Assembly (NCBI GenBank): GCA_016707445.1
Contig: JADJHR010000003.1
Coordinates: 434,001 to 498,000 of the forward strand
Reading direction: 5' to 3'
Source of the DNA: Rubrivivax sp.
Lineage (GTDB): Bacteria; Pseudomonadota; Gammaproteobacteria; Burkholderiales; Burkholderiaceae_C
Length of the DNA stretch: 64,000 bases
Each line of letters opens with the position of its first letter. Position 1 is the stretch's first letter. Positions 17,881-30,176 of the stretch are shown here, in pieces. The position numbers were made by a program, and so were the translations under genes. Below the pieces are notes generated by a model that had not been told where the DNA came from, made no database searches, and worked only from the letters and a program-made list of their open reading frames with translations.

Positions 17881-18327
17881 ATGAGTGACCGCATCCTCGG
17901 TGGCGTCAGCGTGGCCGTGGCCGCAAGCATGGCCTGGTTCGCCAGAAGCTATGCCGCGCCGATTTCCTACGAACCGGTGGGCCCGCGGGCCTTTCCGCTG
18001 CTGCTGGCGGCGCTGATGGCGATCGTCGGCGCCTGGCTGCTGATCAGGCCGACGCTGCGGGGCAATGCGCTGCAAGGGGTCAGGCTGAAATCACTGGCGC
18101 TCAGCGCGTTGGCCATCCTGGTCTACGCCGGGCTGTTCCAGCTGCTGGGCTTTCCGCTTGCCACCGCGCTGATGGCGGTGCCGGTGGGCATGGCCTTCGG
18201 CGGGGGCTGGCTGCAGTCGCTGGCCGGTGGCATCGGCCTCGGGCTGGGCTTGTTCCTGCTGTTCGACAAGTTGCTCGACGTGGTGCTGCCCACGGGGCTG
18301 CTCAGCGTCATTCTCGGAGGCCGCTGA
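17881..18327 (+). CDS. tctB: Tripartite tricarboxylate transporter small membrane subunit
   Basis: This 148-residue protein with four hydrophobic segments (AVAASMAWF, FPLLLAALMAIVGAWLL, LALSALAILVYAGLF, GGIGLGLGLFLLF) fits the TctB family. It contains YEPVGPRAFPLLLA, the conserved N-terminal motif. A GGAGAC site precedes the ATG. Its stop overlaps the tctA start by one base (TGATG), so the two are translationally coupled. It forms the membrane complex with TctA. Confidence 0.87.
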   Translation: MSDRILGGVSVAVAASMAWFARSYAAPISYEPVGPRAFPLLLAALMAIVGAWLLIRPTLRGNALQGVRLKSLALSALAILVYAGLFQLLGFPLATALMAVPVGMAFGGGWLQSLAGGIGLGLGLFLLFDKLLDVVLPTGLLSVILGGR

Positions 18328-19826
18328 TGGACACCCTGCAACACCTGATGGCCGGCTTCGGCGTTGCGCTGACGCCGATGAACCTGATGGTTGCGGCCAT
18401 CGGCGCCTTCATCGGCACCATCGTCGGCATGCTGCCGGGTCTGGGGCCGATCAACGGCGTGGCGATCCTGATGCCGTTGGCCTTTGCACTCAAGCTGCCG
18501 CCCGAGACCGCGCTGATCCTGCTCGCGGCCGTCTACATCGGATGCGAATACGGGGGCCGCATCTCGTCGATCCTGCTCAACGTTCCCGGTGACGCCGGCG
18601 CCATCATGACGGCGCTGGACGGACACCCGATGGCGAAGAAGGGGTTGGGCGGCGTAGCCTTGTCGATCTCGGCCTGGAGTTCGTTTGTCGGCTCGATGGT
18701 GGCCACCCTCGGCATCGTGCTTTTCGCACCGCTGCTGGCGCGCTGGGCGCTGGCCTTCGGCCCGGCCGAGTACTTCGCGCTGATGTGCTTCGCCTTCGCG
18801 TGCATTGCCGGCCTGATGGGCGATGCCCCGATGAAGGCCGCGCTGGCAGCGATCATCGGCCTGTCCCTGTCCACCATCGGGCTGGATTCCAATTCTGGCG
18901 TCTACCGTTTCACCGGCGACAACGTGCACCTGTCCGACGGCATCCAGTTCATCGTCGTCGTCATCGGCGTGTTCTCGGTCAGCGAGGTGCTGCTCATGCT
19001 CGAACAGCACCACAGCAATGCCGGGCTGATCCGCGTGACCGGGCGCACCCTGTTCAACCTGCAGGAGATGGCGCACACCGGGTGGGCGACGCTGCGTTCG
19101 AGCGTGGTCGGCTTTGTCGTCGGCGTCTTGCCCGGTGCCGGTGCCACCATCGCCAGCGCGATGACCTACTCGATGGAAAAGCGCCTGGCCGGCTCCAGCG
19201 GCACCTTCGGCGACGGCGACATCCGCGGCGTGGCGGCGCCCGAGGCGGCCAACAACGCGTCGGCGGCCGGTTCCTTCGTGCCCATGCTGACGCTGGGCGT
19301 GCCGGGCTCGGGCACCACGGCGGTGATGGTGGGTGCGCTGTCGCTCTACAACATCACGCCAGGGCCGGCGCTGTTCACGCAGCAGCCGGCGCTGGTGTGG
19401 GGTCTGATTGCGTCGTTGTTCATCGGCAACGTGATGCTGCTGCTGATCAACATCCCGCTGGTCGGTGTCTTCACCAAGGTGCTGCAGGTGCCGAACTGGA
19501 TGCTGGTGCCGGGCATCGTGGCCATCAGCACCGTCGGTGTGTATTCGGTGCATGCCACCACCTTCGACCTGATGCTGATGGCGGGGCTGGGCATCGTCGG
19601 TTACCTGCTGCGCAAGCAGGGCGTGCCGATGGCGCCGCTGATCCTGGGCTTCGTGCTCGGCGACCTGATGGAGCAGAACCTGCGCCGCGCGCTGTCGATC
19701 ACCAACGGTGAACTGGGCATCCTGGTCGAAAGCTCGATCTCGATCGGACTGTGGATCGGCGCCGCGACGATGTTGCTGCTGCCGCCGCTGCTGCGCAGGC
19801 TCAGCCAGGGCGGGGCGAAGCGCTGA
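18327..19826 (+). CDS. tctA: Tripartite tricarboxylate transporter large permease
   Basis: This 499-residue integral membrane permease has about 11-12 hydrophobic segments. TctA signatures are present: IVGMLPGLGPINGVAILMPL near the N-terminus, YIGCEYGGRISSILLNVPGD and the second repeat GVLPGAGATIASAMTYSMEK. GGAGG lies 6 bases upstream of the start. It is the last gene of the tct unit, followed by a hairpin terminator at 19850. Confidence 0.93.
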   Translation: MDTLQHLMAGFGVALTPMNLMVAAIGAFIGTIVGMLPGLGPINGVAILMPLAFALKLPPETALILLAAVYIGCEYGGRISSILLNVPGDAGAIMTALDGHPMAKKGLGGVALSISAWSSFVGSMVATLGIVLFAPLLARWALAFGPAEYFALMCFAFACIAGLMGDAPMKAALAAIIGLSLSTIGLDSNSGVYRFTGDNVHLSDGIQFIVVVIGVFSVSEVLLMLEQHHSNAGLIRVTGRTLFNLQEMAHTGWATLRSSVVGFVVGVLPGAGATIASAMTYSMEKRLAGSSGTFGDGDIRGVAAPEAANNASAAGSFVPMLTLGVPGSGTTAVMVGALSLYNITPGPALFTQQPALVWGLIASLFIGNVMLLLINIPLVGVFTKVLQVPNWMLVPGIVAISTVGVYSVHATTFDLMLMAGLGIVGYLLRKQGVPMAPLILGFVLGDLMEQNLRRALSITNGELGILVESSISIGLWIGAATMLLLPPLLRRLSQGGAKR

Positions 19827-19849
19827 GCGAGAATCGCGCTCCCTCAGCC

Positions 19850-19876
19850 GACCCCTGCCGCGTCAGGGGTCTCTTT
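19850..19876 (+). terminator. Rho-independent terminator after tctA, abutting parC
   Basis: A perfect 8-bp stem (GACCCCTG / CAGGGGTC, loop CCGCGT) is followed by TCTTTG. It closes the tct operon. It ends only seven bases before the parC ATG at 19884, and its right arm holds the only purine-rich (AGGGG) segment upstream of parC. Confidence 0.75.
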
Positions 19877-19883
19877 GCCCGCG

Positions 19884-22210
<2,327 letters not shown>

Positions 22211-22214
<4 letters not shown>

Positions 22215-23458
22215 CTGAGCCGTCGGCCCAGTCGATCGATCGCCTGTTGCCGCTGTGGCGGCAGCGCGAGTACATGCTGCTGTGGAGCGGGCAGGTCGTG
22301 ACGACGCTGGGCGCACAGACCTCGGGCATCATCTATCCGTTGCTGATCCTGGCGCTGACCGGGTCGCCGGCGCAGGCCAGCTGGGCCACCGCGCTGCGCA
22401 TGCTGCCCTATCTGCTGCTGAGCCTGCCGGTGGGGGCGCTGATCGACCGCTGGGACCGTCGCCGCGTGATGCTGGTCTGCCACGTCGCGCGCGGCCTGGC
22501 GGTGGCCAGCGTGCCGTTGGCGATGGCGCTCGGCCACTTGGTCGTGGGCCACATCTACGCAGTGGCGGTGCTGGAAGGCGCGCTGCATGTCTTTTTCAAC
22601 ATTGCCGAGACGGCGTCGTTGCCACGCGTGGTGCCCATGATGCAGCTGCCGCAGGCGACGGCGCAGAACCAGGCCGGCTTTGCCGCTGCCGGCGTGCTGG
22701 GCCCGGCGCTGGGCACCTGGCTGTATCAGGCGGTGGGGCGCGGGTTTCCGTTCCTGTTCGACGCGCTCAGCCATGTCGTCGGTGCGCTGGCCATCTGGCG
22801 GCTGCGCAGTTCGTTCGCACCGCGCGCGCCCAAGGTCCGCAGCAGCCTGCGTGCCGACATGGCCGAGGGCCTGGGCTGGCTGTGGCACCAGCGCGTGGTG
22901 CGCGACATGGCCCTGGTGACCTGCGGTACCAACTTCGTGCAGACGGCGATCCCGCTGTTGCTGATCGTGCGCGGCAAGGAGCTGGGTGCCGACCCGGCGC
23001 AGATCGGCCTGGTGTTCTCGCTGGGTGGGGTCGGCGCGATCATCGGTGCGGCCATCGGCGGCGCGGTGGCGCGTCGCCTGAGCTTCGGCCAGGCCATCAT
23101 CGGCAGCGTGGCCGTGCAAGCCGCCTGCGTGCCGCTGTTCCTCGTCGCCGGCGGGCCCTGGGGGCTGGGCCTGGTGTACGGCATGATCATGCTGCTGGCG
23201 CCGGTCTACAACGTGGTGCAGTTCAGCTACCGCATCGCGCTCATTCCAGACGGGCTGCAGGGCCGCGTCAATTCCAGCTTCCGGCTGATCGCCTTCTTGC
23301 TCACCCCGGTTGGCGCCACCCTGTGCGGCAGCCTGCTCGAGCACTTCGGCAGCAGCGCCACGGTGGCGGTGTTCGCGGCTTTCTACGTGGCGCTGGCGCT
23401 GGCCGCCGGCCTGAACCCAGCCGTGCGGCATGCCGCCAAACTTCCGGCGCAGGCGTAG
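22211..23458 (+). CDS. MFS efflux-type transporter
   Basis: This 415-residue major facilitator protein is of the EntS/macrolide-efflux (MFS_3) type, with [21 protein letters not shown] (A-motif) after helix 2 and about twelve hydrophobic segments. It starts best at TTG 22211, which overlaps the parC stop (TTGA). No ATG lies in frame before the first helix, and a longer frame running into parC is a shadow. The substrate is unknown. The coupling to parC suggests read-through expression. Confidence 0.75.
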
Positions 23459-23487
23459 ACTGATCACGACTTCCGGCAAGGTGCGCC

Positions 23488-24015
23488 ATGCCCACATCGC
23501 CCCGCATCGAATGGCTGCAAGGCATGCCGATCTTCGGTGCCCTGCGCGACGACACACTTGAGTTCCTGCTCGGCATGACGCGGCAGGTGGCGGTGCCGAG
23601 CCAGGCGTGTTTCTTTCGCGAGGGCGACGCCGCCAGCAGCCTGTTCGTGCTGCAGGCCGGGCGTGCCAGCGTGCTCAAGGGCTGGCAGGGGCGCGAGGTG
23701 CTGCTGCGCCACCTGCACGCGGGCGACTGTTTCGGTGAGATGGCGATGATCGACTTCATGCCGCGCAGCGCGTCGGTGCGCGCCGACCAGGACTGCCAGG
23801 CCCTGGCGTTCGAAAGCGAAGACCTGTACCGACTGTGCAAGCATGACGTGGAGCAGTTTGCGCTGATGCAGATGAACCTGGGCCGCGAGATCAGCCGCCG
23901 CCTGCGCGACACTGACGAGCTGCTGTTTCGCGTGCACATGGGCCAGCCGCTGCCGCCGCTGGCCGCGCTGCCACCGGGGGCTGATCGAAGCCCGCCTGAG
24001 CCTGGCGCGACCTGA
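23488..24015 (+). CDS. Cyclic-nucleotide-binding-domain protein without DNA-binding domain
   Basis: This 175-residue protein holds a single cNMP-binding beta-roll (residues ~10-125) with HAGDCFGEMAMIDFMPRSAS, the phosphate-binding cassette of the Crp/cNMP family. The usual Crp helix-turn-helix is absent; the C-terminus is a helix and a proline-rich tail. It may be a stand-alone ligand sensor. It lies 98 bases upstream of korCAB in the same direction, so a regulatory link is possible but not shown. Confidence 0.75.
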   Translation: MPTSPRIEWLQGMPIFGALRDDTLEFLLGMTRQVAVPSQACFFREGDAASSLFVLQAGRASVLKGWQGREVLLRHLHAGDCFGEMAMIDFMPRSASVRADQDCQALAFESEDLYRLCKHDVEQFALMQMNLGREISRRLRDTDELLFRVHMGQPLPPLAALPPGADRSPPEPGAT

Positions 24016-24113
24016 GGTTAGACTGCGCCGCACCAGCGGCAAGGGCGTACGAGAACGGCCTGCGGACGGGCCCGTTGCCGCGCATGGCCATGCGCCCGAA
24101 GGAGAGAGTGTCA

Positions 24114-25952
24114 GTGCAGCCCAGCAACGTGGCCGATCCGGCCTATTTCCACAAGGTCGTGGATTGTCAATGGGCGTGCCCCGCGCACACCCCGGTACCT
24201 GAATACATCCGGCTGATCGCCCAGGGTCGTTACGACGACGCCTACATGGTCAACTGGGTCAGCAATGTCTTCCCCGGCATCCTGGGCCGCACCTGCGACC
24301 GGCCGTGCGAACCCGCCTGCCGGCGCGGCCGCGTCGAAGAGGAAAACGTCGAAAAACCCGAGCCGGTGGCGATCTGCCGGCTCAAGCGCGTGGCCGCTGA
24401 TTTCAAGGGCGGCGAGGTGCGCGCCATGATTCCGCGGCCGCTGGCCAAGAACGGCAAGAAGGTGGCCTGCGTGGGTGGCGGCCCGGCGTCGCTGACCGTG
24501 GCGCGTGACCTGGCGCTGCAGGGCTACGAGGTCAGCGTGTTCGAAGGCGAGCGCAAGGCCGGCGGCTTCATGTGGACGCAGATCCCGCGCTTTCGCCTGC
24601 CCGAAAGCGTGATCGACGAAGAAGTCGGCTACATCCTGGGCCTGGGTGTCGAACTGCGCAGCGGACTGCGTGTCAGCTCGATGAAGGCGCTGCTGGCCGA
24701 ACCCTGGGACGCCGTCTTCATCGGCTGCGGTGCGCCGCGCGGACGTGACCTGGACATTCCGGGGCGCCGCGAGGCCGCAGCCGACATCCACATCGGCATC
24801 GACTGGCTGGCCTCGGTGTCCTTCCAGCATGTCACCAGCGTCGGCAAGCGCGTCATCGTGCTGGGCGGTGGCAACACCGCGATGGACTGCTGCCGCAGCG
24901 CGCGCCGGCTGGGTGCCAGCGACGTCAAGGTCATCGTGCGCAGCGGCTTCGAGGAGATGAAGGCCAGCCCCTGGGAAAAGGAAGACGCGCAGCACGAGGG
25001 CATCCCGATCATCAACTTCCACGTGCCCAAGGCCTTCATCCACGAAGGCGGCAAGCTGGTCGGCATGCGCTTCGAGATCGTCGCCGCAAACTACGACGCA
25101 CAGGGGCGCCGCAGCCTGGTGCCCACCGGTGCGCCCGACGCGGTGTTCGACTGCGACGAGGTGCTGATCGCGGTCGGTCAGGAGAACGCCTTTCCCTGGA
25201 TCGAGCGTGACGCCGGCATCGAGTTCGACCAATGGGGCCTGCCGGTGCTCGACGCCAGCACCTTCCAGGCCAGCCTGCCCAAGGTCTTCTTCGGCGGTGA
25301 TGCCGCCTTCGGCCCGAAGAACATCATCACTGCCGTGGCCCATGGCCACGAGGCCGCGGTGTCGATCGACCGCTTCCTGAATGGCGAGGACGTGCGCGAG
25401 CGCCCGCCGCCGCACGTGAACCTGGTGTCGCAGAAGATGGGCATCCACGAGTGGAGCTACGACAACGCGCCCAGCAACGACATGCGCTTCAAGGTGCCCT
25501 GGGCGGCGGCCGAGAAGGCGCTGGCCAGCATCAAGGTCGAGGTCGAACTCGGCTTCAGTCTCGAGACCGCATTCAAGGAAGCGCAGCGCTGCCTGAACTG
25601 CGACGTGCAGACGGTGTTCGCCGACAAGCTGTGCATCGAGTGCGACGCCTGCGTCGACATCTGCCCCACCGACTGCATCACCTTCACCACGAACGGTGAC
25701 GAGGCCGACCTGCGCACGCGGCTGAGTGCGCCGGCGTTGAACACCGAACAGGCGCTGTATGTCAGCGCACCGCTGAAGACGACACGTGTGATGGTCAAGG
25801 ACGAGGACGTCTGCCTGCACTGCGGCCTGTGCGCCGAGCGTTGCCCGACCGGCGCCTGGGACATGCAGAAGTTCCTTTTCACCACCACCATGGCAGGCCC
25901 GGCCTGCCGTGACAGCACGCCCCGGAACAAGCGGGTGGGAGCCAAGGCATGA
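24114..25952 (+). CDS. korC: NAD(P)-binding, [4Fe-4S] FAD-dependent oxidoreductase subunit (KorC-like)
   Basis: This 612-residue flavo-iron-sulfur protein is of the GltD/DPD type. In order: N-terminal Cys cluster domain (CQWACPAHTPVPEY, CDRPCEPACRRG), FAD site VACVGGGPASLTVARDLA, NAD(P) site VIVLGGGNTAMDCCRSARR, and a C-terminal ferredoxin domain with CIECDACVDICPTDC and CLHCGLCAERCPTGA. It should pass electrons from the 2-oxoacid oxidoreductase to NAD(P). The arrangement and subunit sizes match KorCAB (2-oxoglutarate:NADP oxidoreductase) of Azoarcus/Thauera. GTG 24114 is chosen because AAGGAG sits 9 bases upstream. It overlaps korA by four bases. Confidence 0.8.
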   Translation: MQPSNVADPAYFHKVVDCQWACPAHTPVPEYIRLIAQGRYDDAYMVNWVSNVFPGILGRTCDRPCEPACRRGRVEEENVEKPEPVAICRLKRVAADFKGGEVRAMIPRPLAKNGKKVACVGGGPASLTVARDLALQGYEVSVFEGERKAGGFMWTQIPRFRLPESVIDEEVGYILGLGVELRSGLRVSSMKALLAEPWDAVFIGCGAPRGRDLDIPGRREAAADIHIGIDWLASVSFQHVTSVGKRVIVLGGGNTAMDCCRSARRLGASDVKVIVRSGFEEMKASPWEKEDAQHEGIPIINFHVPKAFIHEGGKLVGMRFEIVAANYDAQGRRSLVPTGAPDAVFDCDEVLIAVGQENAFPWIERDAGIEFDQWGLPVLDASTFQASLPKVFFGGDAAFGPKNIITAVAHGHEAAVSIDRFLNGEDVRERPPPHVNLVSQKMGIHEWSYDNAPSNDMRFKVPWAAAEKALASIKVEVELGFSLETAFKEAQRCLNCDVQTVFADKLCIECDACVDICPTDCITFTTNGDEADLRTRLSAPALNTEQALYVSAPLKTTRVMVKDEDVCLHCGLCAERCPTGAWDMQKFLFTTTMAGPACRDSTPRNKRVGAKA

Positions 25953-27805
25953 AGACGCGTCTGGAGGCGGTGAACGACTTCGTCGTCAAGTTCGCCAACG
26001 TCAATGGTTCGGGGTCGGCATCAGCCAACGAGCTGTTCGCCAAGGCCATCCTGCGCATGGGCGTGCCGGTCAGCCCGCGCAACATCTTCCCCAGCAACAT
26101 CCAGGGCCTGCCCACCTGGTACGAGGTGCGTGTGTCCGAGCAGGGTTGGCTGGGCCGGCGCGGCGGCATCGACATGATGGTGGCGATGAACCCGCAGACC
26201 TGGGACCAGGACGTGCGCGAGGTCGAGCCCGGCGGCTACCTGTTCTACGACAGCACTCGGTCGCTGCCCGAGAGTGCGCTGCGCAGCGACATCAACGTGA
26301 TCGGCATGCCGGTCACCGCGATCTGCAACGCCACCTACGAAGACCCGCGCCAGCGCACGCTGTTCAAGAACATCATGGTGCTGGGCGCGCTGTCGGTGCT
26401 GATGGACATCGATCCCGAGGTGATCGAGAAGCTGTTCGGTGAACAGTACAAGGGCAAGGAACGCCTGCTCGAATCGAACGTGCGCGCGCTGCAGGCCGGG
26501 CGCGGCTTCGCCAAGGACCACCTGAGCCCGCCGAACAATCGGGGCATCGGCCTGAAGGTGCGGCGTGCTGATGCGGTGGGCGACAAGATCTTCGTCGAAG
26601 GCAACGCCGCCGCCGCGCTGGGCTGCGTGTACGGTGGCGCCACGGTCTGCGCCTGGTACCCGATCACGCCCAGTTCGTCGGTGGCCGAGGCCTTCCAGGC
26701 TTACTGCAAGAAGCATCGCCACGACCCCGACACCGGTGCCGCGCGCTACGCCATCGTGCAGGCCGAAGACGAGATCGCATCGATCGGCATCGTCACCGGC
26801 GCCGGCTGGAACGGTGCACGCGCCTTCACCGCCACCAGCGGCCCCGGCGTGTCGCTGATGACCGAGTTCATCGGCCTGGCTTACTTTGCCGAGATCCCGG
26901 TCACCATCATCAACGTGCAGCGCGGTGGCCCCAGCACCGGCATGCCCACGCGCACGCAGCAGGCCGACCTGCTCAGCAGCGCCTACGCATCGCACGGCGA
27001 CACCAAGCACGTGATGCTGCTGCCGCAGGACCCGGCCGAGTGCTTCGAGTTCAGCGCCACCGCGCTCGACCTGGCCGACCGGCTGCAGACGCCGGTGTTC
27101 GTGATGACCGATCTCGACATCGGCATGAATCAGCGCCTGTGCAAGCCCTTCGAGTGGGACCCGACGCGCAGCTACGACCGTGGCAAGGTGATGACGGCCG
27201 AGGCGCTCGAGGCCGGCTGCGACTTCGGCCGCTACAAGGACGTCGACGGCGACGGCATTCCCTGGCGCACGCTGCCCGCCACGCACCCGAGCAAGGGCGC
27301 CTACTTCACGCGCGGCACCACGCGAGACCCCTACGCGCGCTATTCCGAGACCGGTGCCGACTACGTCTACAACGTCACTCGGCTGCTGAAGAAGTTCGCC
27401 AGCGCCGCCAACCTGGTGCCGCAACCCGAGGTGCGCGCGGCGCTGAAGCAGACGCGGCTGGGCGTGATCTATTTCGGCAGCACGGCGCCGGCGATGGACG
27501 AAGCCCTGGTGGCACTGGCGGTCGAAGGCATCCACGTCGACGCGATGCGGCTCAAGGCCTTTCCGTTTCCGGCCAGCGTGCGCGACTTCATCGGCAGCCA
27601 CGACCATGTCTTTGTCGTCGAACAGAACCGTGACGCGCAGATGCGCACGCTGCTGATCAACGAGCTGGAGATCGATTCGTCGTGGCTGACCAAGGTGCTG
27701 CACTATGACGGCACGCCGATCACCGCGCGCTTCATCACCGAGGCGATCACCAAGCAAGTGCATGCGCTGGCCGTTGCGCCGCGCCGCGAACGAATCGTTC
27801 AATGA
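25949..27805 (+). CDS. korA: 2-oxoacid:acceptor oxidoreductase, fused gamma-alpha subunit
   Basis: This 618-residue subunit begins with a gamma domain (GSGSASANELFAKAILRMGV, EQGWLGRRGGIDMMVAMNPQ) and continues at ~residue 200 with the alpha (pyrimidine-binding) domain (GNAAAALGCVYGGATVCAWY, YPITPSSSVAEAF, NVQRGGPSTGMPTRTQQ). The gamma-before-alpha fusion is the KorA/PorA layout of many 2-oxoacid:ferredoxin oxidoreductases. With KorB it decarboxylates a 2-oxoacid, probably 2-oxoglutarate, to the CoA thioester. It is second in the operon. Confidence 0.85.
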   Translation: MKTRLEAVNDFVVKFANVNGSGSASANELFAKAILRMGVPVSPRNIFPSNIQGLPTWYEVRVSEQGWLGRRGGIDMMVAMNPQTWDQDVREVEPGGYLFYDSTRSLPESALRSDINVIGMPVTAICNATYEDPRQRTLFKNIMVLGALSVLMDIDPEVIEKLFGEQYKGKERLLESNVRALQAGRGFAKDHLSPPNNRGIGLKVRRADAVGDKIFVEGNAAAALGCVYGGATVCAWYPITPSSSVAEAFQAYCKKHRHDPDTGAARYAIVQAEDEIASIGIVTGAGWNGARAFTATSGPGVSLMTEFIGLAYFAEIPVTIINVQRGGPSTGMPTRTQQADLLSSAYASHGDTKHVMLLPQDPAECFEFSATALDLADRLQTPVFVMTDLDIGMNQRLCKPFEWDPTRSYDRGKVMTAEALEAGCDFGRYKDVDGDGIPWRTLPATHPSKGAYFTRGTTRDPYARYSETGADYVYNVTRLLKKFASAANLVPQPEVRAALKQTRLGVIYFGSTAPAMDEALVALAVEGIHVDAMRLKAFPFPASVRDFIGSHDHVFVVEQNRDAQMRTLLINELEIDSSWLTKVLHYDGTPITARFITEAITKQVHALAVAPRRERIVQ

Positions 27806-27883
27806 AGCCCCCTAGCTCACATTCGTTCGCGGCCCCCAAGGGGGCGTGGGCCTCCCTTGGGGCGGCCCGGCGGGAGACCCGAT
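27806..27883 (+). repeat. GC-rich palindromic element between korA and korB
   Basis: This 78-base spacer contains GGCCCCCAAGGGGGC followed by CTCCCTTGGGG and CGGCCCGGCGGGAG. Its arms can pair as nested hairpins. Similar CCCCAAGGGG / CGGCCCGGCGGG elements recur between genes in Burkholderiales genomes and look like repetitive extragenic palindromes. It interrupts an otherwise tightly packed operon and its end supplies the korB ribosome site (GGGAG). Confidence 0.55.
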
Positions 27884-28939
<1,056 letters not shown>

Positions 28940-28948
28940 GCGGCGGCT

Positions 28949-29228
28949 TCAGCGCGAGAACATGCGCCGGCGCGGTGCCGGCCGCAACATCCGCAGGCCG
29001 GCCATGATGCGGTCGGCCAGCGTCAATTTGCACGACGACGATGCGGCCGCCACGAAGTGCTGCCACAGGACCTGCGCCACGCCGAAGGCGCTGCACGCAT
29101 GGGAACCGACTTCAGTGCCGAAAACCTGCGCCATCTGCTCCACGCAACCGTTGGTCACCAGGTGATGTTCGGTGAAGGTCGATGCGCTGCAAGCAGCCTG
29201 CATCGCACCGCTGCTATGCTGGGTTGAC
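28949..29228 (-). pseudogene. Chimeric RidA-DsbB remnant (left copy of island-flanking duplication)
   Basis: An uninterrupted reading frame joins three pieces of the intact genes at 36.6-37.3 kb. First a RidA piece (TFTEHHLVTNGCVEQMAQVF), then a DsbB middle (VLWQHFVAAASSSCKLTLAD), then the DsbB C-terminus (RMLRPAPRRRMFSR). Compared with the intact copy, two internal deletions, each leaving the frame open, removed ~135 bases (junction at a repeated AGGCCGGCCA) and ~285 bases. The frame is open to 29383, overlapping the next gene, and a plausible ATG is near 29230. It lacks the catalytic CPWC of DsbB and most of RidA. Probably a relic, but a new chimeric gene cannot be ruled out. Confidence 0.75.
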
Positions 29229-30068
29229 ATGACACAGCACCCGTCAGCCAGCCCGCGCATCTCGATGTTGCTGCTGGGTGTGACCTGGCTCGAAGTGGCC
29301 GTGCTGCTGGTGGCCGGCGGTGGTTTGCTGATTGCGCTGCCAGCAGTGGTGGCGATCTGGCCGTGGCCGCTGACGCCCTTCAATCTGCGCTTTCTGGGCG
29401 CCCTGTACAGCGCCGCCCTGCTGGCGGCTTTTGTTCAGGCTCGGGTCGGACGTTGGGCGCCGGCGCGCACGGTGACCTTGATGATCTTCGTCTTCACACT
29501 GGTGGTGACGGTCTGCTCGTTCATGCATCTCGACCGCTTCGACTTCGGCAAGGCACAGGTCTGGATCTGGTTCCTGTTGTATGTCGGCGTCTGCCTGAAT
29601 GCGGGGCTGCACCTGTGGCTGTATCGCCGCCTGCCGCTGGCGGGCCAGCCGCCGCGCTCACGCACCGTGCTGTTGGTCTGCGCCGGCATCCTGGGGGTGT
29701 ATGGCTTGGCCTTGCTGTTGGTGCCCGACTTGGCCGCGCGGCTGTGGCCCTGGAAGATCGACCGCTTTCACGCCCAGTTATACAGCGTGAGCTTTCTGAC
29801 CCCGGCCGCGGGCGCCTTGTCGTTGCGCCGTTGCGCGGCGCGCATCGACTGGTTCACCCTGGGCGTCACGCTGTTGGCCTGGGGGCTGTTGCCGATGCTG
29901 GCGCTGGTGGTCGTCGATGCGCAGGTGCACCGCGTGGACTGGTCGGAAACAGCGGTGTGGGCCTGGCTTTCGCTGCTCGGGCTGCTGGTGGGCATGGGCA
30001 CGTGGATGCTGCGAACAGCCACCACCATCGGAACCACGACTGCGCGCGATCATTCCGCGTCGGCGTAG
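29229..30068 (+). CDS. Multi-pass membrane protein of unknown function
   Basis: This 279-residue protein from ATG 29229 (MTQHPSASPRISMLLLGV) has about eight hydrophobic segments and no polar domain of note. An earlier in-frame start at 29172 would lie inside the duplicated RidA remnant and is rejected. I recognise no family. It is the first gene inside the island, just after the left duplication copy and about 110 bases before the IS21 fragment. Confidence 0.6.
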   Translation: MTQHPSASPRISMLLLGVTWLEVAVLLVAGGGLLIALPAVVAIWPWPLTPFNLRFLGALYSAALLAAFVQARVGRWAPARTVTLMIFVFTLVVTVCSFMHLDRFDFGKAQVWIWFLLYVGVCLNAGLHLWLYRRLPLAGQPPRSRTVLLVCAGILGVYGLALLLVPDLAARLWPWKIDRFHAQLYSVSFLTPAAGALSLRRCAARIDWFTLGVTLLAWGLLPMLALVVVDAQVHRVDWSETAVWAWLSLLGLLVGMGTWMLRTATTIGTTTARDHSASA

Positions 30069-30176
30069 ATCGTCAGCCCTTTCAACGACCGTCTAGGTGC
30101 AGGGAACAACCAGCTGGCCGCGTCACCGATCGCTGTGCACAGCAAGATCGAGATCGCCAGATGGAAGTACGGGTGC

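Noticed and set aside
29172..29228. Upstream extension of the membrane-protein gene to a start at 29172.
   Set aside because: The extra 19 residues lie inside the duplicated RidA remnant and have no ribosome site, so ATG 29229 is used.
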